From: Candidatus Thiodiazotropha sp. LNASS1
GTDB taxonomy: Bacteria; Pseudomonadota; Gammaproteobacteria; Chromatiales; Chromatiaceae
DNA length: 64,000 nt
Direction of reading: 5' to 3'
NCBI RefSeq assembly: GCF_964212655.1
Contig: NZ_OZ156465.1
Coordinates: forward strand, 3,472,001 to 3,536,000
The position numbers were made by a program, and so were the translations under genes. Below the pieces are notes generated by a model, which saw only the letters and a list, made by a program, of their open reading frames with translations, had not been told where the DNA came from and searched no databases. Within the stretch, counting starts at the first letter, position 1. Each line of letters begins with the position of its first letter. Positions 1 through 9,884 of this stretch are shown here, one piece after another.

Positions 1-354
1 AGCCATTTGAGATTCATAGAGGCCCCATTTCTGCATTTCCCTGGCGCTTTTGTAACCTATCATTCGGAGAGCGGATTTTTGTTTTCAGGGGACATTTGGG
101 CGGCCCTTGATACAGATTGGAGTCTGGCAGTTTCCTCTTTCGTGACACACAAAGAGAAAATGGACCTGTTTCACCTGGATTACATGGCATCCAATCTGGC
201 AACCCGGGGTTTCATTAAGTCGCTATCTGGAATAGAGATCCAGGCCATACTGCCTCAGCATGGGTCAATCATCGGCACTCCCCATATTGACGACGCAATG
301 GAATATCTGAAGGAACTACGGTGTGGAACGGACCTGATCTACCCTGAACAATAA
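1..354 (+). CDS. MBL-fold diiron protein (ODP/flavodiiron-like), 3' part
   Basis: The window opens inside this gene; the frame is open back to base 1, so the true start lies upstream. The visible 117 residues are the C-terminal half of a metallo-beta-lactamase fold of the oxygen-binding diiron protein (ODP) type. The run LFSGDIWAAL carries the metal-ligand Asp, and PQHGSII carries a likely His ligand. ODP domains are related to the diiron half of flavodiiron proteins and are known as O2/iron sensors rather than reductases when no flavodoxin domain follows, and none follows here. One base separates its stop from the next start, so it is almost certainly co-translated with the diguanylate cyclase and may sense O2 or NO for it (inference). 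The N-terminal metal motifs are outside the window and could not be checked. Confidence 0.72.
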   Translation, partial: SHLRFIEAPFLHFPGAFVTYHSESGFLFSGDIWAALDTDWSLAVSSFVTHKEKMDLFHLDYMASNLATRGFIKSLSGIEIQAILPQHGSIIGTPHIDDAMEYLKELRCGTDLIYPEQ

Positions 355-355
355 C

Positions 356-1426
356 ATGCATACCCTCACAACGGAAATTCAGGAGCGGGTCTCAAAAATT
401 CTCCGTGAAAATAAGTTGCTTGAGGAAAGCCTTCGTCAATCCATCCGATTGGGGAAACTGCGGGAAAAGGCCCTCAACAACCTGATTAATGTTGAACGTC
501 AATTAAAGAAGAGTGAAGCAAGATTCAAAAGTATCGCAATGGCCACCAGGGAAGGTATCATCATCGTTGACCGTGAAGCCCGAATATTGTTCTGGAATCC
601 CGCTGCGGAAAAAATACTCGGGTATACCGCCGCCGACGTAACTGATCGAAACATTCACGAACTGCTTGTACCCGAACGGCTCAGAAGCAATGCCAACGAA
701 CACTTCTATCGGTTCGTAAAAGAATATGGCAAGGAATTTGAGTCTTGGACCAAGCATTTTCCCGCGGTACGAAAAAATGGCGAGGAAACCATCCTGGAGC
801 TGACGGTCTCCCCATTTGAGAGCCTGAATGGCTGGCAGGCATTAGGATCGTTTCGGGATATCGCGCATCAAAAGCTGGAAGAGGAACGACTCAAGTTTCT
901 TGCCTCCCACGACCCGATGACCGGTTTGTATAATCGAAGAGGGCTTTCCGAACGGTTTGGGCAGGACTTGAAGCGGGCCAAGCGCTATAAACACAGTATT
1001 GCTTTGTTGCTGTTGGATGTGGATAAACTGAAAAAAATCAATGATACCTTTGGTCACCATATTGGTGACGAGGTTTTGCACAAGATATCAGAGATAATTG
1101 AGTATACGGTCCGGGATGTGGATTATGTCAGTCGTTTTGGGGGTGATGAATTCATTGTCGTTCTGGGTGAAACACAACTAGACCAGGCCACTACAACTGC
1201 AGAGAGAATTCGTAAACGTGCGGCAAAGGAGATCCACTGCGTCGATAACGGGCAGGAGATATCGGCGACCGTCAGTATTGGCGTATCGATGTTCCCTGAT
1301 CAAGGTCACGACCTGGACTCTTTAATCGAGGCTGCGGATTCTGCCCTGTATAAGGCCAAAGAGAAAGGACGCAACGCAGTATCGAGGGTCACAGGAGAAG
1401 ACGAAGCGCAAGGAGGATCAGACTAG
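356..1426 (+). CDS. PAS-GGDEF diguanylate cyclase
   Basis: This gene probably makes c-di-GMP from GTP in the cytoplasm. No membrane segment is visible. The 356-residue protein has an N-terminal coiled coil (about 1-55), a PAS domain (about 56-175, with FWNPAAEKILGY typical of PAS folds) and a GGDEF domain (about 190-345). The active-site motif GGDEF is intact at residues 262-266. The product-inhibition I-site RxxD is present as RDVD at 253-256. Its start lies one base after the stop of the diiron protein, which suggests that protein is its sensory partner. Its TAG stop is formed at the junction with the inverted-repeat element that follows: TA of the target plus G of the element. Confidence 0.9.
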   Translation: MHTLTTEIQERVSKILRENKLLEESLRQSIRLGKLREKALNNLINVERQLKKSEARFKSIAMATREGIIIVDREARILFWNPAAEKILGYTAADVTDRNIHELLVPERLRSNANEHFYRFVKEYGKEFESWTKHFPAVRKNGEETILELTVSPFESLNGWQALGSFRDIAHQKLEEERLKFLASHDPMTGLYNRRGLSERFGQDLKRAKRYKHSIALLLLDVDKLKKINDTFGHHIGDEVLHKISEIIEYTVRDVDYVSRFGGDEFIVVLGETQLDQATTTAERIRKRAAKEIHCVDNGQEISATVSIGVSMFPDQGHDLDSLIEAADSALYKAKEKGRNAVSRVTGEDEAQGGSD

Positions 1427-1690
1427 GGCCTGTTAACACTAATCCAATGCACCCTGTTGTGCCTGAAAAAGCGCCAATCAAGGCGCGAGGAGAGAAGTTT
1501 GGTTATTCCAAATGAATGACGAGCAACGCCGAGTGGCGCTTTTTCAGGCACAACCCGAAGGGCTGGGGCTGTTTTCGCCCCCAGCGGCGTTATCATTCGC
1601 TCATGTAGAATAACTACACCACGCTCATTCTGCCTTGCTGGGCACGAAAACAGCCCCAGCAGGGCGTATTGGATTAGTGTTAACAGGCCC
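1426..1690. repeat. 265-bp inverted-repeat element, copy 1 (MITE-like)
   Basis: A non-coding element with terminal inverted repeats of about 30 bp beginning GGGCCTGTTAACACTAATCC, flanked on each side by TA (1424-1425 and 1691-1692). It contains two internal hairpins of equal span. The first has 19-nt perfect arms at 1457-1475 and 1535-1553. The second has 15-nt perfect arms at 1563-1577 and 1645-1659. A second copy of the same length lies inverted at 47902-48166. The TA borders fit a transposon that duplicates TA (as IS630/mariner-type transposases do). No transposase is inside, so any movement would be in trans. The element supplies the third base of the upstream TAG stop. Confidence 0.85.
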
Positions 1691-1839
1691 TAGTTTGAAT
1701 TCTCGTACCGCATAGACCGGATCCGAATAGGGTACCTGGTACGCATATGGGTATCCGCAGGACGTGGCCAGCCCCCCGCGATGAGTAAGTGTGCATCTTC
1801 TCGAAACCTGCCCGGTACAGTCATTGGCTGACCATACCT

Positions 1840-2868
1840 TCAACGTTGACTGGTGGTAGGTAGAGCTTGCCGTTCGTTATGGGTAAATCGCTTCAATCGG
1901 TAGAGTCCCCAGGTCTTTCCCTGATGGCGACACATGCCATAGCGAAAAGAGGGTGTCAGATAGGGTAAGGTGTAGCGAAGATCGGTAAACCATACGCAGG
2001 TTTCCCCCGTCGATTCATCCAGACGATAGAGGGCCGGAAAGCGGGCAAACTCCCTGAATTTCAAAAATAGCGGCTGACTCCATGCCTCATCGATCAGGGG
2101 GGCGAGATGGTTATCATTTCCCTGCAGGCTTTCCTGTCGCCACTCAAGTGCAGCACTACCCCGATAGTCATCGATGACGGCCTTGTCCTTGGCAAGCAGG
2201 CTGAGATAGGCAACCCGATACTCATCACCGTCCCGGTTGATTACCTGCCAATAGAAGGGTGAGAAGGGTTGCGGCAATAGATGCAGATCGGATGCTTCGG
2301 ACAACTGCGCGGCAACAATCCTGTGGGCATGATTCCTGAGTCCCCATTGGGCGCCCAGGTAGAGAGATAACAACAACAGACCGCTCATGGCAGCACGTCT
2401 ACCCGGGTGACGCAGGGAGTAGAGGAGGATTGCTGCAAGCAGAATGGTGACTATCCCATCGATGACAAAGCTTGTTCCGATAGCGTAGAGGGAGGACGAT
2501 AACGGATAGAAGATTCTGATCCCGAAGACCGTCAACAGATCGAGCAGAATATGGGACGTAATCCCCAGCCCGCACAGGGCATAGACAGTGAACCACTGAT
2601 TTCTTGCCCAGTGAGAGAACATCCAAGGCGATGCCAATAATCCAGCCCAGACTGGCATGAACAACAGTGAGTGAGTTGCAGTTCGATGCCAGTCCGCTAG
2701 GAACAGCAGGGGGTCTATCCAGAAACTCAGATAGTCGATATCCGGGAAGGCTGCGGCGGTGCCGGCAACGGCCAGGCGCATAGGCAGCTCCTTATCAGGA
2801 GCCGATTCGATTCGAGTAACCGCCAGTGTACAGACCGCGCCGAAAAGAACATGGGTGACGGTGTCCAT
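1840..2868 (-). CDS. YdjM-like membrane-bound metal-dependent hydrolase (DUF457)
   Basis: A 342-residue inner-membrane protein of the LexA-binding/YdjM DUF457 family. The family hallmarks are visible: MDTVTHVLFGA at the extreme N-terminus, then FPDIDYL near residue 43, HRTATHSLLF near 61-70 and SHILLDLLT near 105. These give the conserved His/Asp set expected to bind a metal. Several hydrophobic segments occupy the first half (to about residue 175); the C-terminal half is soluble. The substrate is unknown for the whole family. It lies 21 bp downstream of the TetR-type gene on the same strand, so the two are probably one transcript. Confidence 0.85.
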   Translation of the reverse strand: MDTVTHVLFGAVCTLAVTRIESAPDKELPMRLAVAGTAAAFPDIDYLSFWIDPLLFLADWHRTATHSLLFMPVWAGLLASPWMFSHWARNQWFTVYALCGLGITSHILLDLLTVFGIRIFYPLSSSLYAIGTSFVIDGIVTILLAAILLYSLRHPGRRAAMSGLLLLSLYLGAQWGLRNHAHRIVAAQLSEASDLHLLPQPFSPFYWQVINRDGDEYRVAYLSLLAKDKAVIDDYRGSAALEWRQESLQGNDNHLAPLIDEAWSQPLFLKFREFARFPALYRLDESTGETCVWFTDLRYTLPYLTPSFRYGMCRHQGKTWGLYRLKRFTHNERQALPTTSQR

Positions 2869-2889
2869 CGGCTGGTGGTTATTCTCTCC

Positions 2890-3591
2890 TTAGTGGACCG
2901 ATCCCTCGACACTCTGTGTGGTATCTCTCTCAGTCTCACCATGAGCCGGGGTGAAATCTTCATTCCCGGTTCTGTTGAAGGGGGTTAGAAAGCGCGCTAC
3001 TGATTCTGCGCGACCCAGCAGCCGGTCGAGTAATCGCCTGGTCTTTTCCGCTTCATTGGAGCTGTCAAACAACCAGTGAGCGAAGCTGGCAAGGTAGATA
3101 TTGGTCAGCCCTATCTCTTCAACGACCCGATTAAGATGTATGGCGTCACGATGTGCCGACTCAAGAAACCACTGTACCGTGCGGCTTATTCTCAATACGC
3201 CAAGCACCTGCAGGTGTATGTGGCCCAGCTCGAATTTGTACATCAGCATATCCCGACTGACGCGGCGATGACGCTGCATCGACATCATCCAGCACATGAT
3301 GGAACGATGAAGGCGTTCCCGGGTGGTCAGGGAGAGGTAATCCGGCAGGGCGGCATCGGCCAGCATGGCGCGGTCCGCGCGATCGTACCACGCCTCCACC
3401 AGGTCATCCTTCTGCCGGTAATAACGATGAATCACTTCAAGGTCGATGCCCATCTCGGCCGCTACCTGATGCAGTCGTATCGATTCCCATGAGCCCTCCT
3501 CGGCCAATCGAACGGCGGTATCGAGGATACGCTCAGCCAAAGGGTCGACAGGGGTTTCCCGGGCGTTTTTAGAAGGGCTTTGGTTTGTCAT
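2890..3591 (-). CDS. TetR-family transcriptional regulator
   Basis: A 233-residue protein with a TetR N-terminal helix-turn-helix (about residues 18-65, ILDTAVRLAEEGSWESIRLHQVAAEMGIDL... with the recognition-helix signature HRYYRQKDDLVEAWYDRADRA). The ligand-binding C-terminal part has a weak resemblance to COQ9/TetR-like proteins of proteobacteria. It is the first gene of a probable two-gene transcript with the DUF457 membrane protein. The natural hypothesis is control of that gene and itself, but no clear operator palindrome was seen upstream. Confidence 0.8.
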   Translation of the reverse strand: MTNQSPSKNARETPVDPLAERILDTAVRLAEEGSWESIRLHQVAAEMGIDLEVIHRYYRQKDDLVEAWYDRADRAMLADAALPDYLSLTTRERLHRSIMCWMMSMQRHRRVSRDMLMYKFELGHIHLQVLGVLRISRTVQWFLESAHRDAIHLNRVVEEIGLTNIYLASFAHWLFDSSNEAEKTRRLLDRLLGRAESVARFLTPFNRTGNEDFTPAHGETERDTTQSVEGSVH

Positions 3592-3835
3592 GGCGTTATC
3601 GGGGTGAGTTGATGGTAACTAGCAGTATAGTCGTTGGTCGCTTTCCATTGCAGGCGGATGACGGCAGTACGCTGAAAAAATAAAAACGAGTAAAATCAAT
3701 AGAATGAATCCCGTCACTCTGGTGGGGGATCTGGAAATACCCTATTACGAGCATATCTAATCAGGAGCACACACCGTTCGCACTCAGGTCTAATCGGGTG
3801 ATAATTGAACCGGCAGTTTTGCCCAGAGGAGAGCG

Positions 3836-4021
3836 ATGGAAACCATCTTGGCTGGATTATTAATGTTGGCACCGGCGATCTTTTTCGTCCTGCTGGTCGT
3901 AGGCGGAATCATCATGGTGAGCATGTGGATCTATGCACATTTACCGATCAACAAAGCTGGAAAACAGCAGAGAGTCGAGAGAAGAAGCGGTATCGACAGG
4001 CGTCATACCGTCATGCAATAG
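3836..4021 (+). CDS. Small single-pass membrane protein
   Basis: A 61-residue protein preceded by a strong ribosome binding site (AGAGGAGAG just before the ATG). Residues 3-33 form one long hydrophobic segment, followed by a strongly basic tail (KQQRVERRSGIDRRH), which would place the tail in the cytoplasm. The motif RRSGIDRR resembles short basic stretches in other proteobacterial proteins but gives no function. Its last 11 bases overlap the 3' end of the convergent LysR gene. The family was not recognised. Confidence 0.6.
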   Translation: METILAGLLMLAPAIFFVLLVVGGIIMVSMWIYAHLPINKAGKQQRVERRSGIDRRHTVMQ

Positions 4022-4892
4022 ACTGCTCCTCTCTGAGCAATGATGAAAACGCCTGGGCCGCGGGGGAGAGGGAACTGCCCTGCTTGGCGATGACCGCCAA
4101 TTCACGGGCGATGTTGAGTCCGCGTACTTCAATTTCGCAGACGCCTGCCAGGGTATCCACGCCCATGCGGCTGACAAAGGCAAGGTTGCCCGTGGTGGCC
4201 ACCATGCGCAGGATGGCCGGTATGGAACGCAGTTCCATCACCACGTTCATCTCAACGCCTGCGTCGCGCAGGGCCGCATCGATAATCTGGCGCACCGCCG
4301 TGTCAGCCTCGAAGCCGACAAAGGCGAGTCCGTCGAGGGCCTTGGCGTCAATCTCGCCCAGGCGCGCCAGGGGGTGCTCCCTGGGTGCGACCAACACGAT
4401 CCGGTCGGTGATCAGGGGCCAGATCTGCAGCTCCCTGGCCTGAACAGGCAAAGTGACCAGCCCCAATTCCAGACGGCCGCTGATGACATCCCCGGCCACT
4501 TCGATACTCCCCGCCTCTTTGAGTTGAAAGCGGACCCCGGGATGTTCCTGTCGAAAGCGGGCGATCGCTTTAGGTAGCACGAAGGAGACCGCGGTTGCAC
4601 CGCCGCCGATGCGTACGGTGCCCCCCTCCAGGCCCTGATGCGCCCTGACCTGTTCCCGCAGGTGGTCGAAACGGTTGACCAGGCCCCGTGCCTCGCGTTC
4701 CACCAAACGGCCGATCTCAGTCAATTGGGCGCCTTTGCGCCCTCGGGATAGCAGCTCGGCACCGAAAAACGCTTCCAGCTGCTGCAGGCGGCGGGAGAGG
4801 GCGGGCTGGGTGAGACCGATACGGTCCGCCGCCTCGGTGATGGAACCGGTGTCGGCCACAGCCAGGAGTGATCTCAAACGCTGAAGATCCAT
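4011..4892 (-). CDS. LysR-family transcriptional regulator, divergent from acnB
   Basis: A 293-residue LysR-type regulator. The start is placed at the ATG beginning [16 protein letters not shown] because this matches the usual LysR N-terminus; an in-frame start 18 codons upstream would add an atypical leader. The winged helix-turn-helix is at about residues 1-60 ([25 protein letters not shown]). The periplasmic-binding-like effector domain follows at about 90-290. It is divergent from acnB with about 170 bp between the two starts, an arrangement typical of a LysR protein that controls its neighbour. A dyad in that gap is listed separately. Confidence 0.88.
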   Translation of the reverse strand: MDLQRLRSLLAVADTGSITEAADRIGLTQPALSRRLQQLEAFFGAELLSRGRKGAQLTEIGRLVEREARGLVNRFDHLREQVRAHQGLEGGTVRIGGGATAVSFVLPKAIARFRQEHPGVRFQLKEAGSIEVAGDVISGRLELGLVTLPVQARELQIWPLITDRIVLVAPREHPLARLGEIDAKALDGLAFVGFEADTAVRQIIDAALRDAGVEMNVVMELRSIPAILRMVATTGNLAFVSRMGVDTLAGVCEIEVRGLNIARELAVIAKQGSSLSPAAQAFSSLLREEQSIA

Positions 4893-4940
4893 AATCAGGT
4901 AATAATAGCATGCAAAAAAGTTATGATATATATGCGAACA

Positions 4941-4959
4941 ATCCATTATACGTATGGAT
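4941..4959. promoter_or_regulatory. Candidate LysR operator in the lysR-acnB gap
   Basis: ATCCAT and ATGGAT form perfect 6-bp inverted arms around TATACGT, the only good dyad seen in the divergent spacer. It contains T-N11-A pairings as LysR boxes do. Assignment is by position and symmetry only. Confidence 0.4.
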
Positions 4960-5063
4960 CAACCTCTGCTATCTTCCTAATCCACACTCCGGTGAATATC
5001 GGAATCTCATCATCAGGAGACTGCCATCGATGGCGGTTCCCCATAACTGAAGCGAGGTCATCC

Positions 5064-7667
5064 ATGCTCGAAGCCTATCGCCGGCACGTCGAAGAACGCG
5101 CCAAACAGGGTATCCCACCGCTGCCGTTGAACGCGCAGCAGGTCGCCGATCTGGTGGAGCTGCTGAAGAACCCAACCGCCGGTGATCAGGAGACTCTGCT
5201 CGATCTCCTCACCAACCGGGTGCCGCCGGGGGTGGATGATGCCGCCTATGTGAAGGCAGGCTTCCTGGCCGCAGTGGCCAAGGGTGAGGCGGAGAGTCCC
5301 CTGGTGGACAAACAGAAGGCGGTGGAACTGCTCGGCACCATGCTGGGCGGCTATAACATCCAGCCCCTGATCGACCTGATGGATGACAGCGAGCTTGGCG
5401 GGCTGGCCGCAGAGCAGCTGAAGTTCACCCTGCTGATGTTCGATGCCTTCCACGATGTGAAGGAGAAAGCCGATGGCGGTAACGCCAATGCCAAGGCAGT
5501 GATGGACTCCTGGGCCGACGCCGAGTGGTTCAAGCGCAAGCCCGACGTACCTGCTGAGATTAAGCTGACCGTCTTCAAAGTCACCGGCGAAACCAATACC
5601 GACGACCTTTCGCCGGCTCAGGATGCCTGGTCCCGCCCCGATATTCCACTGCATGCCCTGGCGATGCTGAAGAACGAGCGCGATGGCATCACCCCTGACG
5701 AGTCAGGCGCGATTGGTCCGATCTCGAACCTCGAATCACTCAAGTCCAAGGGATTACCCCTGGTCTATGTAGGTGACGTGGTGGGTACTGGTTCCTCGCG
5801 TAAGTCGGCCACCAACTCGGTGCTTTGGCACATGGGTGACGATATCCCCTTCGTACCCAACAAGCGTCAGGGCGGTGTGGTGCTGGGCGGCAAGATCGCG
5901 CCCATCTTTTTCAACACCGTCGAGGACTCAGGCGCACTGCCTATCGAATGCCCGGTGGAGCAGCTCGCCATGGATGACGTTATCGTGGTGAAGCCCTACG
6001 AGGGCAGGATCGAAACAGAATCAGGCGAGGTGCTTTCCGAGTTCTCCCTCAAGACCGAGGTGCTGCTGGATGAGGCGAAGGCGGGCGGTCGCATCCCCCT
6101 GATCATCGGCCGCTCCCTGACCGAACGAGCCCGTGAGGCCCTGGGCCTGGGCGCCACTGACGTCTTCCGTCGTCCCGTCGATCCGGAAGATTCCGGCAAG
6201 GGTTTTACTCTGGCCCAGAAGATGGTCGGCCAGGCCTGCGGTGTCGACGGCATCCGTCCCGGTACCTACTGCGAGCCGCGTATGAGCACCGTCGGTTCCC
6301 AGGACACCACCGGTCCCATGACCCGCGACGAGCTGAAAGAGCTGGCCTGTCTCGGTTTCTCCGCCGATCTGGTGATGCAGTCCTTCTGCCACACCGCCGC
6401 CTATCCCAAGCCGGTGGATATCAACACCCAGCACACCCTGCCAGATTTCATCCAGAATCGGGGTGGTGTCTCCCTGCGGCCGGGCGACGGTATTATCCAC
6501 TCCTGGCTCAACCGCATGCTGCTGCCCGACCAGGTGGGTACCGGCGGTGACTCCCACACCCGCTTCCCGCTGGGCATCTCATTTCCGGCCGGTTCCGGCC
6601 TGGTGGCCTTCGGCGCGGCGCTGGGGGTGATTCCGCTGGACATGCCCGAGTCGGTACTGGTGAAATTCACCGGTGAGATGCAGCCCGGCATCACTCTGCG
6701 TGACCTGGTCAACGCCATCCCCTACGCGGCACTGCAGCGGGGTCTGCTGACGGTGGAGAAGAAGGGTAAGAAGAACGTCTACAATGGCCGCATTCTGGAG
6801 ATCCAGGGGCTGCCGAATTTGACAGTGGAGCAGGCCTTCGAACTCTCCGACGCCTCCGCCGAGCGTTCCGCCGGCGGTTGTACCATAGAGCTTTCCGAGG
6901 AGTCGGTGGCCGAGTACCTGCGTTCCAACATCACCATGTTGCGTTGGATGATCGACAACGGTTACGAAGACGCCCGTACCCTGGAACGCCGCGCCCGCGC
7001 CATGGAGGAGTGGCTGGAGAACCCGGCCTTGATGCGCGCTGATGCCGACGCGGAGTATGCCGAGGTGATCGAGATCGACATGTCGCAAATCAAGGAACCC
7101 CTCCTGGCGTGCCCCAACGATCCGGATGACGTCAAGCCGCTTTCGGAAGTGCAAGGCACCAAGATCGACGAGGTCTTCATCGGCTCCTGCATGACCAATA
7201 TCGGACACTTCCGGGCTACCGCCAAGCTGCTGGAGGCCTCGGGTGAGTCTATCCCGACCCGCCTCTGGCTGGCGCCCCCCACCAAGATGGACGAGCAGCA
7301 GCTGATGGAGGAGGGTGTCTACAACATCTACGCCAGTGCAGGCGCCCGTACCGAGATGCCCGGCTGTTCCCTGTGTATGGGCAACCAGGCGCGTATCGCG
7401 GCGGGCTCAACAGCGGTCTCGACGTCCACGCGTAACTTCCCCAACCGTCTGGGGCAGGGCGCCGATGTCTTCCTCTCCTCGGCGGAGCTGGCCGCGGTGG
7501 CCGCCGTCATGGGCAAGCTGCCCACGGTGGAGGAGTACATGGCCTACGCCACCAAGATCGACTCCATGGCGCCGGAGATCTACAAGTATCTCAACTTCGA
7601 CAAGATGGATGAGTATGTGGAATCGGCCCAGCGGGGGCAGGAGATCGCGGTCAAGTTGATCGCCTGA
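5064..7667 (+). CDS. acnB: Aconitate hydratase B
   Basis: Bifunctional aconitase/2-methylisocitrate dehydratase of the TCA cycle. At 867 residues it matches the usual AcnB length (about 865). The start is set at the ATG of [22 protein letters not shown], which is the standard AcnB N-terminus and has GAGGT upstream; the longer open frame adds 47 non-homologous residues. The HEAT-like N-terminal domain and swivelling domain precede the catalytic core, as in AcnB and not AcnA. The [4Fe-4S] ligands are present as Cys709 (GSCMTN), Cys768 and Cys771 (CSLCMGNQ). The gene is monocistronic and divergent from a LysR gene. Confidence 0.97.
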   Translation: MLEAYRRHVEERAKQGIPPLPLNAQQVADLVELLKNPTAGDQETLLDLLTNRVPPGVDDAAYVKAGFLAAVAKGEAESPLVDKQKAVELLGTMLGGYNIQPLIDLMDDSELGGLAAEQLKFTLLMFDAFHDVKEKADGGNANAKAVMDSWADAEWFKRKPDVPAEIKLTVFKVTGETNTDDLSPAQDAWSRPDIPLHALAMLKNERDGITPDESGAIGPISNLESLKSKGLPLVYVGDVVGTGSSRKSATNSVLWHMGDDIPFVPNKRQGGVVLGGKIAPIFFNTVEDSGALPIECPVEQLAMDDVIVVKPYEGRIETESGEVLSEFSLKTEVLLDEAKAGGRIPLIIGRSLTERAREALGLGATDVFRRPVDPEDSGKGFTLAQKMVGQACGVDGIRPGTYCEPRMSTVGSQDTTGPMTRDELKELACLGFSADLVMQSFCHTAAYPKPVDINTQHTLPDFIQNRGGVSLRPGDGIIHSWLNRMLLPDQVGTGGDSHTRFPLGISFPAGSGLVAFGAALGVIPLDMPESVLVKFTGEMQPGITLRDLVNAIPYAALQRGLLTVEKKGKKNVYNGRILEIQGLPNLTVEQAFELSDASAERSAGGCTIELSEESVAEYLRSNITMLRWMIDNGYEDARTLERRARAMEEWLENPALMRADADAEYAEVIEIDMSQIKEPLLACPNDPDDVKPLSEVQGTKIDEVFIGSCMTNIGHFRATAKLLEASGESIPTRLWLAPPTKMDEQQLMEEGVYNIYASAGARTEMPGCSLCMGNQARIAAGSTAVSTSTRNFPNRLGQGADVFLSSAELAAVAAVMGKLPTVEEYMAYATKIDSMAPEIYKYLNFDKMDEYVESAQRGQEIAVKLIA

Positions 7668-7676
7668 GGATCAGGC

Positions 7677-7704
7677 CAGACCGGAGGGTTTGGCCGCCGG
7701 TCTG
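7677..7704. terminator. Hairpin after acnB
   Basis: CAGACCGG and CCGGTCTG pair perfectly (8 bp) around a 12-nt loop just after the acnB stop. No real T-run follows, so it is at best a weak or factor-aided terminator. Confidence 0.35.
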
Positions 7705-7794
7705 TCTGAGACTTGCTGGCTGTCGGTAAGTACCTGGTATTCATGCAGTCGAGCATAGCGACTAGCAACATAGAGAACATTATGAGAATATCAA

Positions 7795-8855
7795 TTGCTC
7801 CATGGAACGGAGCACGATATGCCCCACGCAGCGATCACGGAGCGGTCGCCACACAGCCCACCCTATAAACGTCATCGGCCGGAACAGACGCTTCTCTATC
7901 ACATCATTGAGCGGCACTACCCGGCGTTCAGGGATGTGATGGCCGCGCAGGGCAAGGACTTGACCCCGCACGTACAACAGGAATTTGCCGACTACCTCAA
8001 ATGCGGCTGTCAGGAGCACGGCTTCCTGAGGGTGCAATGCACCGAATGTCATGAAGAGAATAATCGGTTTATCCAGGTAGCGAAAGTGGCTGGGTTTAGC
8101 CCGCATGCCGGTGTTGCGGCTGAGGCCTGGGAACGACAGAAGTTGGAAAGGTTTTGCCGATATATTTCAAAGCCAGCGGTAGCAGAGAAACGCCTTACCA
8201 CGATGGGACCACACACATCATGTTTGAGCCGCTGGATTTCATCGCCAAACTGGCGGCGCTGGTGCCCAAGCCCAGAGTAAACCTGACCAGATTTCATGGC
8301 ATGTTCGCGCCCAACAGCAAATGCCATGTCGATGTGACGCCCGCCAAACGGGGCAAAGGCAACCCATCTCAATCGAAAGAGGCAAAAAAACCCGAACAGC
8401 GTCACCGGTCCATGACCTGGGCGCAACGCCTCAAACGGGTATTCAACATCGATGTGTCGATCTGCGCGCAGTGCGGAGGTGATTCCAAGGTGATCGCCAG
8501 TATCGAGGATCAGGCGGTCATCGACAAGATTCTGCAGCAGTTGCAGGCCATGGGCGCATTGCCACCACCGCCAGATCTGTTACCTGCTACGCGGGCCTCA
8601 CTTCGGACTGGTTTGTTCAGCACCGGGTCTTCACACCTCTCTACGCGGTAATCAACAGCAGGATAGGTTGCCTGGTTGCTTGTTGCCCGAAATAAGGCGG
8701 AAGGCCAGAAAGGCAGTGGGAGAGGTTGGATTCAGCCGGAAACCCGGGGAGTTGAATAGAATGAGGTCGGGTAGACGGGTATCTCAAGCGTATTCTGCCA
8801 CCGGTATTCTGCCTTGATAGGCAGGGGTGGTGCAGTTATTCTCCCTATACTTTTT
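7795..8855 (+). pseudogene. IS91-family transposase relic 1
   Basis: The N-terminal zinc-binding domain of an IS91-type transposase is readable from 7795 (TLLYHIIERHYPAFRDVM, then the KCGC...C..C cluster) to about 8060. The frame then jumps directly to the C-terminal part (HAGVAAEAWERQKLERFCRYISKPAV), so the catalytic two-tyrosine region is deleted. A further frameshift near 8190 is needed to continue into FEPLDFIAKLAALVPKPRV and the C-terminal CAQCGG zinc knuckle, ending at 8651. The non-coding tail to about 8855 is shared with the relic at 16.2-16.85 kb and probably marks the right end of the original element. It cannot encode an active enzyme. Confidence 0.85.
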
Positions 8856-9884
8856 CTATTTCTCAGGGTAGTTCGAAACTGGCGTACATTCTTAACTCCT
8901 AAAATTGCAATAACACATAGAATCCTAATTCAGCATATTTAAGAGGTCGGTAGATCGCATACATTCCTCGAGACTTAAATTCCAAGCTTAAGACATCAAT
9001 CTAAACAGGTCATCATGTAGGCTTTGCAGCGATGTGGAAATCTATGCCTGTAACCGTCGAAATGTTTTACACTCAGAAAAGCACCGATCTTGTAGTATAG
9101 TTGCAAGCCATTGATTACTTGTAATTCAATCAGGGGTGGCGCCAATCTTGCACGCCTTTCATTGAGGGTGATCAAGGTGTCAGAGATAGTCATTAAATGA
9201 CTAAACTTCATTGAAAAGGGAGTATTCGGACTTGATTCAACCCGTTGTCGGAAACAACGAGGGTAAACAATCATGCTGATGTTCAACCTTTTTACGGAAC
9301 ACCAATTCGATAAAGAAGTCGATCTTGAGCCCGCGCTATATCCTGATGAGGTCCTGGAATCCGAATGGAATCCGGTTTTAGATGAAATTTACTCTTCACA
9401 GCATTCTGATGATGAGCGCTCTGATCAAATAGAAAGGGATCAGAGTGAGGAGAAGAATATGGGGTCAGGCCGCATATTTGATGAATCTGTAGAGTAGAAA
9501 ATTTGGGTAAATAGAGGAGGAAAACCAGCAAGGATGGTTATGCGATTTGACGAGTCCATCGATCATTGAATTATTGGTGTGCTTTTACGTATGATTTCGA
9601 ATGAGTGCTTGTCAAGATAGCAATCCACGATACTGATAGACGGGTTTTTTGAATACATGAGCATGATTGTCGCTGTGAGCCTTTACTATAGCTATTTATA
9701 ATGTTTAGTAAATAACAGCTTGTAACTATGTATCGCTGGCCTGTGAAGCTTGGGGGCCAGAGGATCACAATAGCTGCACTTCGTAGCAGGCAAGCGCGGC
9801 TATACCTGGCCGATAAAAAGTTGATCCTTATCTATGGCGGGCTGAATATACTACAGTCAAAACTGTTGGCACATGGAGGTTGTT
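8856..9884. other. Gene-poor stretch
   Basis: About 1 kb of lower-GC sequence between the IS91 relic and the PD40 lipoprotein. Apart from one doubtful small ORF at 9273-9497 nothing was recognised. A reverse reading at 8996-9286 resembles no family known to me. Confidence 0.5.
9273..9497 (+). CDS. Doubtful small acidic ORF
   Basis: A 74-codon frame beginning MLMFNLFTEHQFDKEVDLEP with GAGGG about nine bases before the ATG. The product would be very acidic and lacks hydrophobic segments. It lies alone in gene-poor DNA beside IS relics, and no family was recognised. Spurious translation is quite possible. Confidence 0.28.
   Translation: MLMFNLFTEHQFDKEVDLEPALYPDEVLESEWNPVLDEIYSSQHSDDERSDQIERDQSEEKNMGSGRIFDESVE

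Noticed and set aside
1426-1690. CRISPR array
   Set aside because: The repeats here are inverted and nested, not short direct repeats with spacers; no array or cas gene was seen anywhere in the window.
1625-1843. Minus-strand 72-codon frame at the right part of copy 1
   Set aside because: It starts inside the inverted-repeat element and has no conserved features.
6021-7208. Long minus-strand frames opposite acnB (to 209 codons)
   Set aside because: High-GC codon-bias shadows of a certain gene; no start signals or families.
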